NCBI RefSeq assembly: GCF_040054535.1
Contig: NC_090795.1
Location: 4,067,501 to 4,131,500 of the forward strand
Origin: Antennarius striatus
Lineage: Eukaryota > Chordata > Actinopteri > Lophiiformes > Antennariidae
Direction of reading: 5' to 3'
Length of the DNA stretch: 64,000 bases
Numbering within the stretch: position 1 is the first letter of the stretch; the number at the start of each line of letters is the position of its first letter. The notes beneath the pieces are model-generated. The model had not been told where the DNA came from and searched no databases. It worked only from the letters and a program-made list of their open reading frames with translations. Positions 1 to 32,100 of the stretch are shown here, one piece after another. The translations under genes were made by a program, and so were the position numbers.

Positions 1-10598
<10,598 letters not shown>

Positions 10599-10599
10599 C

Positions 10600-10605
10600 T
10601 TTAAT
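10600..10605 (-). terminator. puf60: Candidate PUF60 poly(A) signal (ATTAAA)
   Basis: On the minus strand this reads ATTAAA, the commonest variant poly(A) signal, about 350 bases past the PUF60 stop codon. No cDNA evidence is available, so another site could be used. Confidence 0.4.
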
Positions 10606-10954
10606 TATAGAAAGAAAAACGTTTATGTCCTTGCAATTTAATAACTGAAAAAAGGAGCTAAAGCAAGAGAACTGAAATGTTTTACAAGATCGTATTACAA
10701 AAAATTTGAAACCTGCATGAAAAATGGAGTCTTCACAAATCACAAAAGTAAAACCTGACACGTAAATATCTTGAACGGGTTCCCTACATGTGGCAGTTAA
10801 CAATATCAACAGCAATGTTTTAAAAATAATAGAAAATAAAAACATAATTACAAGCTTCATCGGCCCCCCCATCTGTGACTGCGAGGACTGCAGTTGATAC
10901 GATTGGGACAACAGTAGGTCAGGGAATGGGTGCTGGTGAACCATTTCAAATCAT

Positions 10955-19173
<8,219 letters not shown>

Positions 19174-19204
19174 AAAGCACACCTTCATGGAAAGGCCCGC
19201 ACAA

Positions 19205-19255
19205 TACCAGTCTCGCGAGATTACTCCATTCTAAAATCCAGATCTCGCGATCTTT
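19205..19255 (-). promoter_or_regulatory. puf60: PUF60 promoter with TCTCGCGAGA motif
   Basis: A perfect palindromic TCTCGCGAGA at 19,211-19,220 and a near copy, ATCTCGCGAT, at 19,242-19,251 lie 40-80 bases upstream of the PUF60 start codon. This CGCG element is a known core motif of TATA-less housekeeping promoters (bound by ZBTB33/Kaiso-type factors). It suits a ubiquitously expressed splicing factor. Confidence 0.7.
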
Positions 19256-22200
19256 GAGCCACCGCGATAACTTGATTGACGCGCAGTTTGCACAAACACT
19301 GCTTTAATAGTCAGTGTTGCATTTCAGTAGATGTTGAGTTCTGATTGGGAATTTTAGCTGTATTTCTACAGCTATTATTTTATTCAGATACTGAAATTAT
19401 ATGTACATTTAGTTTATTCTTTTACAAAACCCGACCATAATTTGAAAAAAGCCACATTCCCGTCAAAGCTGCCTCATATAATGAGGCTGATGTGAATAGA
19501 AAGTCCATTCACAGCATAATGTGCAGGTACATGTAGATTGACTACTGTTTCAACAAGTTAAAGACTGGACCATAGATAAACTAACATCTGTCCAGATCAC
19601 ATGTGATACTGCAGGCTACATTTCTGATGTGCATGCAAAGGTGTTGTGGGTCAGTTCGTCACTGACGGATGTATGGGCTTACCTGAGCAACACACTGCAA
19701 CATGATAGGTAGCATAAAGGACAACAATAACTCACTTGTCTCCGTCCTTTAATCTACTCTAATGAATCCGCTGTACATTACAGGAGACTTTGGTGGCTTT
19801 TATCTGGAAGATGAGGGTTGCCTATGGCAACCGAGGCTGCTGACCTCTGACACTGAACCAGGCCCCAAACAGAACTTCAACTGGGGTCACTGCATGACAA
19901 GAGCCCAGGTGGAGATTAATATAGACTTGCGGAAAGTCTGTTTCCAGTGCCTACATCACCTCAGTATAATTCCTGAGAGGGCCTCTGATATAATTGTGTT
20001 GTTCTTCATAATATTGCCTGAACAACACGTGTATCATGTGACTAAAACAGACAGAGAATAAAACTTGGAATTCCTAAAAGCTGTTATAAGCGCTACAATG
20101 CCACAGCTATTAATGTAAGAACTAAAGCAGTTTTGGCTATTCTCAGGGAAATCATGCAAAATGACTCGATGTCACCTTTTGATCTCAGTTGTTATATAAT
20201 ACAGGTATATGCACGGGTTTGAATATTCTTGTGAACTGTTTTTGTAACTTGCATATGCCTACTTACTGTTTTATTTAGATAAAATAAAAATCTTGAATTG
20301 GTTTCATTATTTAACAGATGTTGATATAGATGAGAGCACATTTATGTGTGTGTAAAGAGCATTATGTTACCGGTAAAACAACTGAACAGTCAAAAGACCA
20401 CTTAATATTTACTGTACAATATGAAACATAATGAAAAAGAGGAGGATCCCAAATGAGATGATGCAGAAGTCTGACTGTGTGAACAATGTTTTTATATTTC
20501 ATTCTCAGCTGCTTCCATGTACGTTTTTCATCTGCAGGATTGCACCTATATAAAATAAATTAATGGACTGCCATTCAAGCCATTTCAACCGAGAGCCACA
20601 GGTTTTACTCAGGATTTGTTAACCCTGTTTTGTGAAACAAGCCCCAGGTCAACAATCTTTGACTAGAATGGTTCAAAAACTTATTGAATTTTTCTCTATA
20701 TGCTGTCCATATTGTTCAATGAACTTTTCCATACTTCCTACATTTATTAAGTGTTTAATAACTTTATAAATCAAATATTTAGCTTTTTAAAACAATACTG
20801 AGTAGCTCTGATATTGTAACTATACGTAAGGAGTAAAAACCATAATAATAATTCCTAAATGATTATATAAATAACAGTTCAAATGTAGTTTTGCTACATA
20901 AATTAATTTCTAGACAATATACTCATGTAAATATTAACACAAAATACTGAAAGAATACCTACAGAATCTTGTAAAATCCTTGAAATCCTTGAAATAAATC
21001 CTTCTAGTTTCAAAAATATATAACATGTCACACATTGTTTATTGTCATATATAATTGCAGTAGCTACAATAATTAAAAGGATTAAAATAAATCACATCCA
21101 AAGGCAAATTTCATTCAAAATATTCACAGGAAAAAAAAAAGTTATTTGACATAAAATAAGACTGATATGAATGATTCCTTTTCACGTTTTGAACAGTCTA
21201 AACATTCATTTTCTTGGTCAGGTCCCCACTGGAATGGAATTGTGACTGACAAAGGCAAAATGCAAGGTTTTCAATGGTTGCAGGTTGTTAAGACATGCAG
21301 CTTGTTAGATCAGATGAGAACAATAATGCAGTGCTTTGCATTGAAATATTATCTAAATGTAAACATCTTCAAAAGCCACAAACATGTACAACACAGCTTT
21401 TGGTAGATGGATGTCTGGAATTCTTGTTTTCAGATAAACACTGATAAGTCGGATTGATAGAGAGCAGAGTAAGTACCGTAAGCGATAACTGTACAGCAGT
21501 GCAATGGTTATTAAACCTTAACTGTACAGATTCCCAGGAAAATAAAGAAGCAGATTGAAGCAAATATGACATAAAAAGGGTGTATGGCTGAATACCGATC
21601 AAGCAATTCACCATTGTGTTTCACTGCCCAGGTAAAATACCCAATATTGAGTTCTTGACAAGAATCTCTGCCATAGCTGAGGGCATGTAATCTATTTTTG
21701 TCTTTGTGGGGGCTACAGTAAAATCAATTCAACGCTCACGTTTATACTGACTGAAATAAAACTGTGGATGAGATACTGTGGAATCCATGTGTTGAGATGT
21801 TTTTTATTACCTGCAGCCAATGGAAAACTCCATCTGTTAGAAATATCGATTATGAAAGCCATACATTCTTGGGTCTTACGGGCAGTTTTTTCTTTAAAAC
21901 ACTATTTTCTATCTACAAAGCAAATCAGTCAGAAAATCCTTACATGTTTTGGAAGTACTGCAAAAACAACCATAGCATCAACACCAATAAAGTGATTTTA
22001 ATAACATGTCTTTCGATCATCAACACCCGGCTTCCCACAGATATAGGACTATAATTTTTTAACAAGTTTAATCTGATATATTCCAATTGTCGAACATAGG
22101 CCACAGCTCTTTCCACACTAAGATTAAGTGCAGCAGAGAGTATTGTCAGGTGATCAGTACGTCAATTATGAAGCATCTGCAGCTTATAAAGGAGCTACCA

Positions 22201-23028
22201 TTACTTGCTCTCAAGTTCACCTTCACATTGATACGGGCTGACTGGATTAATGCTTATGAGCCAGAGTCAACACACTGGGTTTTAAAATTGTAAAGCTCAA
22301 TTCAAGTTAAATTCCCAATGGATACGATGCCATTTTATAGGGAAATTTTGTCCAAAGTACGTTGCCATATCAGGCACTTTTCAAGTCTTTGGCTTTGAGA
22401 ATTCTTTCATAGGGAAAACCCTTAAGAGCACTACAGGCTATAAGAGGCATCATCTCATTGCTTGTCACTACAATTAGGCATTTCATGTTGAGCGCTGGAA
22501 GAAGGAATCTAACCCAAGAATTTAGAGAGGTGTATTAACTTTAAAAATATAGGCTTGTACAAGGCTTCGGTTCACAGTCAAAGAGAAATAAATAACTTAA
22601 CCAATATCAACAGTGTATACTGGATGGAATATTTAATTCGCGAAACTGGAATAATCTAAAAGTTCCGGCATTGTGAGGGACGGGCAATAAAAGTGATCTT
22701 GTTTATGAGTGAAACTGAATCACAAAGGAGTGCAAATAAAGCGGCTTTTGAGCAATGAAATGTCCGTCTGAAAACAGAGCTACTACGTTTTGCAAGTAAA
22801 AACGTCTGGTTTGAGTAGTGGCATTATGGAAAACCTAAGATGTCTTAAGGCCTGATAGCCCTTTTCAGCAGGGAGCATGTCAATCTTCCACTAATCTGTG
22901 GGATTGCTGAACACAGCCGTGATGCATCTGACCTCCAGCCAGAGGTGCCATCCATTTCCTTCTCAGGTGTGACATTTGACCTTCTCTCTGGGATGATTTA
23001 CTGGCAGCTTCCTTCTGTTTGTCCCATT
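19256..23028. other. PUF60-NRBP2 intergenic region, nothing recognised
   Basis: AT-rich sequence between the PUF60 promoter and the NRBP2 3' end. No conserved coding exon, RNA gene or clear transposon was seen on either strand. The lower-coordinate part could hold a longer NRBP2 3' UTR if a distal poly(A) site is used. Confidence 0.5.
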
Positions 23029-23034
23029 TTTATT
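23029..23034 (-). terminator. nrbp2: Candidate NRBP2 poly(A) signal (AATAAA)
   Basis: Canonical AATAAA on the minus strand, 130 bases past the NRBP2 stop. It would give a very short 3' UTR; more distal sites are possible. Confidence 0.4.
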
Positions 23035-23163
23035 CCCAGCTGGATCAGTTCTCATTACTCTTCCATTTCCCAGCTGTGTGATGCCGAGTTCTCCCTTTCT
23101 TGATCTGCTTGGTAACGTCAACCCGGGCCCATCCGTCTGGGCCAGCCGCTGTCGCACCCCTCC

Positions 23164-26100
23164 TCACTGTGTGCTTCCAGAAGCAAGTACTCGGACCCGG
23201 TGTCGGCTAATGGCATCCTCCAGAAATCCTGCTACTTTTTCACTATCCTCCTGCACAGCATACCGGACATTTTTTAGACAAGACATAAAGAGACTCACAA
23301 GTTTTTCTTAAAAAACGAAATTTTAAAATTGTGCCACAGTGATAACCAGAGTTTATAATTACCTCATTTATAAAGGCGTAGTGAACAAGTTCACTGGCAA
23401 GGTCTTTGGAGGTGTCAGCTGGAAATTTCAAGGTAGAAGTTAGATTCAAAAACCAAAGGTAACGCTAAAATAGAGTTGGAATGTTTTCCTTGGACAACAC
23501 CAAAAGAAAGTCCATAACAAACAATGAATCACAGTAAAAACATATCCTGATACCAAAATATTCATTTAATTGACCAAGTAGAGCATAGAGCTCTAATTGG
23601 TCAATTAAAACTACAAATAACTTTCACCCCAACACAGAAAATAATCCCTATTTAAGTAACATTTCTTTAAAACTAAAATTTCCACCTCAGGAAAAGAAAA
23701 AGAAAATAGGACGAAATGAGGAGATAATAAGAAACCAGTAGGATTCAGGCCAGGAGCTACAAAAATGTTGGGAAATGGGGAGATGAATTGGTTTGGGCTG
23801 GAATTAATAGGCATCAGGAAGAATATAGAGCATTACTTACTTGGAAGGATGTCACAGCTAAGCTGCCTGTGAAGTTTATCATCCATCTTAAGAAACAACG
23901 AGAGCTGGGAAGAGAAGAAAATTTATAATTGAGGTTAAAGTGGATTTACATTTATTTAAAGTAACTTGTAATTCAGTTTTACAGGGATGGTAATTGTAAG
24001 ATGACCAATGTGCTTGATTGCTAAAGGAGTCCAACATGTGAATTTATACTAAAACAAGCCAAGTACCTGTAATACTATGTGACTCACATGAGTTTTGGTC
24101 CCTTCTTCATTCGACTCCAAATTACAGTGCATCTGAACAACCTGCAACACCAACAGATAAAAAAATGCTCAACAGGCATGGAATTATTGGAAAATAAAAA
24201 TAGCTTTCATACATTTTTGGTGATAAAATTGACAGAGATATTATGAAAATATGAACAGAATTAAAAACAAAAATACCAGTCAAATCCATCTCAAGCCTTA
24301 TTGTACGTCTAATCTTTCTATGCAAAAATATGCTAATGACTGTGAGCGTGTAATTATTCAAATTGTTCATGCAGCACTTAATCAATCTTTTTTATATGAG
24401 CAAACACTCTTAAAATCTTACTTTATATAGAAGGTACTCATCAACAAATTATCTTAACCACAGACAACACAAACATTAAACGAGTCGTAAGCCCAACATC
24501 TACAAGTCTAACCTTCCTGGTTTCCATCTCCTGGGGTTCAGGGGTCGGCGTCTTGACCGTCTCGACCTGCTCCTGAGACAAGGACAGGGCTCGGGGCACG
24601 GGGTGAGGCCGAGTTGAGGCGAAGTTCATCAGGGGGTAAATCCCATTCCTGAAACAAAGAGGACAATGAAATCCCGCTGCAGTCGACAGGTAATCAGTAA
24701 AGAAAAATGAGTCATAAACTGTCACCCACTTGACATCCTCCAGAAATTTATCCAGCTCCAAAGGGGACACATGGGAATATCTGCCAGAATAGGGTTATTA
24801 GGGTTAGTGTTTGACAAATAAAAGGTATATTCACCAGATTTTCATTGTCTGTGGGATTTACTTGAGTTGAACTCCTTGTCTGTCTTCGTGTTTAATTTCT
24901 GCCATGACAGCGTTGGGATCAAAAGACTTGGTTTTCTCCTCCACACAGTTTTCTGGAAGCAAATCTGTACAAGCAAAGACAGGTTTTGATGTTTAGAAGA
25001 AAACAAATGTTTTTTCCTATATGCAGAATTAATTTGTTTTTTGTTATACAGTCAAACCTCGGTTTTCGAACGCTTCTGTTCTCGACCAAATCGGTTTTCG
25101 ACCAGAAAATCCGAGAATTTTACATCTCTGAACTCATCCAAAATTCGGCTCTCGACCAAACCGAAAGAAGCCAAGCGTACCTGAACGCAACTCACTCGGC
25201 AGCCGAGCGAACTCAAATGCTCAGGATGCTTCCTCCATAGCGCATTCGTGTTCAAAGTTAGGATAGGATATCTTTTATTAAAATAAAACACAGTGTCTAT
25301 TTCTACCCCTTTTTATGTATGGTAAACAGCATACAGTGCAGTTTATGGTGTAAATAGTAAAAAAAAACTTAGAAAAAGTTGTTTTTTAGTCTTGGAAAGG
25401 ATTAAAATTATTTACATTAATTATAATGGGAAAAATAGTTTCGGATTTCGAACAACTCGCTTTTCGAACAGCCTTCTGGAACGGATTATGTTCGAAAACC
25501 GAGGGTAGACTGTATATACAGAGTTACAGGTTTGAAACATTTGAAAGTAATAAAATCAATCTGCTACATGTTGGAGCATCTAAATGTCGTCATGGGAACT
25601 GAGAGAGGAGACTGGAAGGCTTGGCAAGTCGATGTAAGAAACACTCACACTGGTTGTTGATGAGGCAGTGGGCGGCGAGCAGTTTGAGGGAGTGAACCTC
25701 GAACAGGACTCGGTGGAACAGAAGGTCGTGAGCCGTGGGACGGAGCTTGGCTTCCAGACGCAAACAAGACTGGGTGAACTCCTGCAGAAAGCGATGAGAT
25801 GAGTCTAATGCAGAACTATAACACAGTGCAGTATAACCTACGTTACTCTGTTCTGGCATGTTTTATTCCAAAAATCTACAGAATCTCTGCATCTGGTACA
25901 AAATAACCCCTGCTGGGCAAAAACAGGAAGTGCAGGCAAGTATTAAAAAATGTATCTTCATCCCCATCTTTTATTGGTTCCACATTTGTATATTTTTGAG
26001 ACGCACCCTCATGAGAGGGTCTTCCAGCGATTGACCCGCATTGACGATGGCTTCTTTGGACACCGCGGTATCTCCATTAGCCTGGATCTCCAGAACTGCC

Positions 26101-29100
26101 ATCTAAGAGTAGGTGTAAATTGTTAACACAAGCACACAAACACACACAGGGAACAATCCTGTAGGCCTGTATCTCTCACCTCTAGGGCACAGATGCCAAA
26201 AGAGAAAATGTCTATAGCGTAATCATCTTCACCAGCTAGAAACAGTGAAGGAGAAGAAAAGAGGAGTGAGACGAAACACTTAACGAAGTAATCCTTTAAA
26301 TTAAAGCAGATTATGTCAATTAGATTGAGTTTTATGACCACATCTTTTACATGTACGTGGAAAATCCTGCACTTTGCTCTAAAATATGTATTTTACCAAA
26401 GATCTCTCAAATGATAAGAGGAAAAGGGCAACATGGAGGACAGACTTGTGCGTTTAGTCGTTTTAAAAATTTAACTCAAGTAAAATTACATTCGATGAGA
26501 CAAGTTAAAGGTGAATGAAGCCAAATTTAACAAAAATTGAGCTGCAGTTAGTGATCCACAAGCTTTGTCGTCCTTACATCCATATTCAGGTGCAAAGAAA
26601 TGTAGATTCCTTTGTTCATCCCGATGCTGCCTCCCTTTCCCGTGGACACCGGCATCTGGAAATACTGTTCACAGAGGATAGACACCACAGATCAAAAGGT
26701 TGGAATTAACGGATTCTGTAAGTGTGACGTGTAAACATAGTTACAGCAACATTAATTATTTCTCACCATTCACAAATAGCCGATGCCACACTGTAGAAAG
26801 AAAATTGAACACAATTGAGATATTTGCTCTGCTCAGTAAACCTACAGGGATGCATGAAATCCACAGTGTGACTGCAGTAACAAAAAAACCCTGCTGGGAG
26901 CAGACCTGAACCAATCTTGATGAGGCCGTTATGTTGGATGAAGATCGTGTCGCATGTCAGGTTGCCGTGAATTATCGGCGGGTCACACGAGTGCAGATAG
27001 CTGTCAGCACGAATAAAACATCTGGTTAAGGAGACGATATGAAACTCAAATAATAAAATACAGTTGGAAGAAAAAAGTCAGCACCTGAGTGCAGAGAGGA
27101 TCTGGGTGCACCATCTCTTCCAGGCCTAGAATGGAATGAAACAGAGTAACATGTATAATCACGTTTGATCTATGTAAAGGAATTTGACGTATAATTTGTG
27201 GTTTTGCTTGATCGAATGAATGTAGAAGACAGAGAGAGCATGACGATGAAGTATGAGCGTCTGAGCAGATGGAACCAGCAGGGCCTCCTGTTACATAATC
27301 CATTATCCAGGAGGACGTATGGATATGTATAGTGATTGTACTGCAGTACCTCTTGTCACCACTAAGACAAACAGAATAATCACACCAGGACACCAGGATC
27401 CAACCAACACCAACCTTCACATTCATGGTCTTGTGATTCTTCTTGGTTTTCTTCAGAAATTGCTTGAGGCTGCCTGACGACATGTACTCTGTGATGAATA
27501 TAACCTGTGGAGGAGGGAGAAGCGTTACAGTCGAAAAGCGTGTGCCAGAAAAGAGAAAAAGAAAGAGTAGAGTAGGACTTTATTCATCCCTTCAGGAGGG
27601 TCCATCAGGGAAATTAGTTAAAAGAGAAACATGGAGGAGGATAAAACGGCCGTACCCTCGCCTGGCTCTCCTTCATGTCCAGCCAGTACTTGTGGAATTT
27701 GACGATGTTTGGGTGTTCAACCTGCATCAGGTTCTCAAACATCTCCTTGATTTTCTCCTGAAAAGAGCCCACACATCGGTGGCTTGAATCCACACATTAC
27801 ATCATCTTCAAAATGAAGTCTTCAGATTAGGGACAAAAGAAAATACTGAAAGTGGTGTGCTTAAAAAAAAGAATTGATGCAATGATATATAAGGATGTAA
27901 TGATCAATTGCAGTTCTTATCACCATTAATCTAATTACTTTCAGACTACGATTCAACCTGATAACAGAACACGGTTCCTGTCTTGGTCGTGGAGAACAGA
28001 AGTACCTCCTGAGCTTTGAAGACCTTCTTGTCAGAGAACAGAACCTCGTTCCACACCACCTCCACACCCTCCTCTGTGTCCATGGCCAGAGACGCACTTT
28101 CCACGCCTGGAACATTACCTTGGCTTACCTGCAGGGGGCAGACAGAAACATTCATTCATTCATTCATTTTCCAACCCGCTTAATCCGCTAACGCAGGTCG
28201 CGGGGTAGCCAGTGCCTATCCTGGCAGTCTCAGGGCGTGAGGCGGGGGACACTCCGGGCACGACGCCAGTGTACCGCGGAGCCACATAGAAACAAACAAA
28301 CAACCATTCACACACACACACACACACTCCTATGGTCAATTTGGGACCGGCCAATCAACCTGAAGCGCATGCTTTTGGAGGTGGGAGGAAGCCGGAGAAC
28401 CCGGAGAAAACCCACGCAGACACGGGGAGAGCATGCGAACTCCGCACAGAGCGGGACTCGAACCCGGGTCCGCCGTGTTGTGAGGCAGCAGCGCTAACCA
28501 CTGCGCCACCGTGCCGCCAGACAGAAACATATCGACTTTAATAATACAATGCAATTATAGCTGCCTAACTTTATAGGTAAGCCATTTCAGTTTGGGGCCG
28601 CAGAAACAAGCTATGAACCAAAAGTGACTTAAAGATGATATGTAACTTGTTAAACTCTCAAATATTTTCGGGGAACATGAGCACGAAATTTGCGTTTGTT
28701 TCTAAAATTAGCTTTGCTTTTGGCTTCATTTTTGGCTGCTACAAACTCCTGCAGGAAAAAGCAGGTAAAATTCTCCACTTTGGTTCGAGGCAAAGTGTTA
28801 AGAAAAGTCACCGCAATGATAGCGATGCAGCCGTAATACCAGAACAAGAAGCTGAAAGATTCTAAAATGACAAAAAAGAATGGCAAAGGGGTGGAAATCT
28901 TCCAAGTTGTTTCTTCCAAACAAAGCAACCAACATCCAAAAAACAGGAGAGACAGCATAATTTCCTTGGCAGTGATTGTGTCAATAAAAACTGTAGTAAT
29001 ATTATAAGAGAGGAATCAAAACACCTTGTTAAGATTCAGACTGCTTTTACTCAAAACCTGTTTTTTAAAGAAAACAGCAGCAATCAGCTTCATTAAGCTT

Positions 29101-32100
29101 GTCTGAAACAATTGGACGCCAAGGCTGCTGTGATGAGAATATCAAATAATGTCCATTCACTGAATGCAGCATTAAAACATTTTTAATTGACTATGAGGCA
29201 TTAGTTCTATTTAGTTTCCATCCACTGATGCATCAGAAAACACCAGCGTAGATCGATGGAAGATAATCTCCTTTGCTGAGGTCATGAAAAAAATGCTGCC
29301 AACCAGTGGTAACATAAAGAGTATGAAACATGATAGGATGAGCAGCAGCTTGTGCAAAGAGTGAATGGATTAGCGGGAGACGGAGATGTGAGGGGGATTG
29401 TGGATGAGGGATTAAGAGGGATGGAGTAGGTGGTGCTGGAGCGGCAAGAATTACAAGAAGAAAGCAGACGGGAGCAACGAGGCGCCGGTTGAGTTTACGA
29501 TCTGACATCCATCATGTGTTTATGCAACAGTAGCAAAGAGCTAAAGGGAGCTCATCACAGAATGTTGCAGTCTCAGCTAGGCTGTCCTGAAGTAACCCCT
29601 GATAATTTTATGCAGCCAAGCCGGTGGTGCAATGAGCGGAGAGACTACATTTGGATTAAAGGTTCCCTGCTAATGAGAGCAAAACATGATGTAAGAGCTT
29701 GAATTCCTCCTAATTCAGCATCCTGAATTGGCGTCATTCGCACATGACGGTAATTTCACACAATTTAATAGCCGCCTTGGGGTTTACAAGGTTTTGGCTG
29801 CGGCCTTCGGTTGAGGTTTGCAGCAATAAATCAAACTCAGAACATTTCCAATTGAATGCATTGAAACAGCTCAACATAGGTGCACCTTAAAATCATAATT
29901 TTATGAAAGAATCAGAAAAAAGATGTGCAGAAAAATGTAAAGGTTAAAAGCAATATCTTATCCTGGTCAATATATGCAGTACAGTTTGCAGGATGTGGTC
30001 CAAAGGGACATTCTGATGACTCTATGACAATGAACCTTGACTTCTGACCTCATTGATAATTCCTCCAAAAGATCAATGATGTATTAGTGTAAATGGAAAA
30101 TGGAGAAAATCAATTTTCGAACTATTCTCTAAAAATAAATCTTTCATTATTTACATCCAGGTTGCCACAATTTATGTGTCTTTATGTCCATGAATGACCC
30201 AAAGTAACGTGAGACGCTAATGGTTTGAAATTCAACGGGCTTCCTTTTATAAAAAAAAAGACTGAAGGACTTTGAGTCTTTCTCCTAAATTTCAGGTAAC
30301 TGATCCAAATAATTAAAAAACAGCTGAAAAAGAACAGGCTGAAAAAAACGATTTTCCAGCCTCTGGTATTTTAATAAAACAAGGAAGAAGAGGAAGAAAT
30401 GTTCCATTGTTTTCACTCAGTTCTGGTTATTGCTCAACTAACAGCTGCTAAGCTCTCAGCATGGTTTTCTTCCTTCAGGCAGCCTAACATATAATCTCAC
30501 TACTCCCACTGCATAGGAGATGATAATCTGATTACTGGTATTAAAGCGCTGCAACACAATACTCATAGACTGAGTGACAAGCGAGGGAATTCCTCTGCTT
30601 CCACACACGGATCAATGAGGACGAAAACGCCGCTTTCTCTCTGGCATCAGGGTTTGCTGTTGTTTATTTTGTCTCCATGTTGAGAAACACTCGGTCCCCC
30701 CAGTCCCACAATTGGACTCCCAGGGGTCTGTTGCCTTGGTCACGGTGGCGTGTGACTTATAAACAAGAAAGCTTGATGCTGGGCTGTGATTGGCTGCTGC
30801 GGGAGAGGTGGGTTTAGGATGCTGAGAGGGATTTAAAGATCACATGTTCACGTCAAAACAACTTGTATTTGGATGTGTATTAACTCAACATCTGAGCTGG
30901 TTGAAACCAGATCCAGAAAACACTCAGCTCTATTACCTTGTTACGCAACTATATTCTTGTGCATTACACACCCGCAGGATGCCATCCTCTGTGTGTTATT
31001 CACTTTATGAATTCAGAGAGATTTGAAGGAAGGAATATTCCTTCTTAGAGGCTTAATAACTGAAAAAGGTACAGGTTAAATTATGGAGCTCCTGAAAATA
31101 ATGCAAAATTAATGCTAAACAAATAATCTTTTGCTGAATCTCAAGTAGCAGATTAGCAGATTGGAGCTTGTGTTGTAAAGCTAAACCCTAAAAATAAATT
31201 TGTGCAAAACATTTATCATGTAGAGAAAAAATACAGAAAAAGAGACAAGATGGGACAAAACAATCAAAAGTTCTGGATCTACATTTGGCTTCATTCCCTC
31301 CGGTCAGAACTGTAGGAAGGCACGTCATGTGTGGGATGAGCTTCAAGCAGATACCTACCAAACAGGATTAAAAAAAAAACACACACGTGGGAGTACAGAC
31401 TATTTCAAGTCCACAGCCTGGTTATAATGCTTTTCTTGCAGCAGTTTAAGTTCAGGACCATTTCGGAACTCATTACTTTTCTCCAGCTTGTTTATTTAAA
31501 TGCTGTTAGAACTGAAACTCCAATCGAAGCAGCGGATGTGGTGAAGTTCGACTCTATACTGGAGAGACTGGAAAGCTTACATTGAGGGGTTTTTTTTGCC
31601 CATAATCAGGGCAGGATGTGAGGGTGGATGGGTAAAGTAAAATCCAGCATCTCCTCCACAACAATCATCCCCTTAAGGAGGTTTTTGTATGAAAGAGCGT
31701 CTTTGTCTCTGACGGTGTGGGTTCAAGCCTCGCAGCCACAAAGAGCTTTGTCTTCAACCCTTCTGAATCTCACCACACAATCAACAACGAGCCGATTGGC
31801 CAGCACTGGTTTTATCTTTAATAACTACATTCTGTGTAGTTATTACTCGACTCAACTGCATTATGTTGGACGCTTGCTCGGTTTCTGCGCCGTATGTAAA
31901 TGAAGCCAGGCATCCGCGAGCTTCGCTTTTGATTGAGTTCCTCTTTGATGCCGGTGAAATCTCAGAGATGTGGATACTAGAAAAGGAGAGGGAAATTCAT
32001 TTCTCTCTGACGTGTGAACAAGAAAAAAGATGCACCCTTTTTAATATTATAAAGCATGAAAAATAACTGCATACTGCCATAACATCATAAATACAGTCAG

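Noticed and set aside
19174-19188. Upstream in-frame ATG of PUF60 (five extra residues, MKVCF)
   Set aside because: Poor Kozak context (T at -3) and the downstream MAVTETA start seems more typical. It remains possible and is mentioned under the gene.
26906-26911. Earlier donor for NRBP2 exon 6 at 26,912 (ATTG followed by GTTCAG)
   Set aside because: It would join in the wrong phase for the conserved IGSVW sequence. Ending at 26,906 (TCAG followed by GTCTGC) gives the expected protein and frame.
28454-28508. tRNA-like A and B boxes
   Set aside because: They form the head of a SINE with target duplications and a repeat tail, not a functional tRNA gene.
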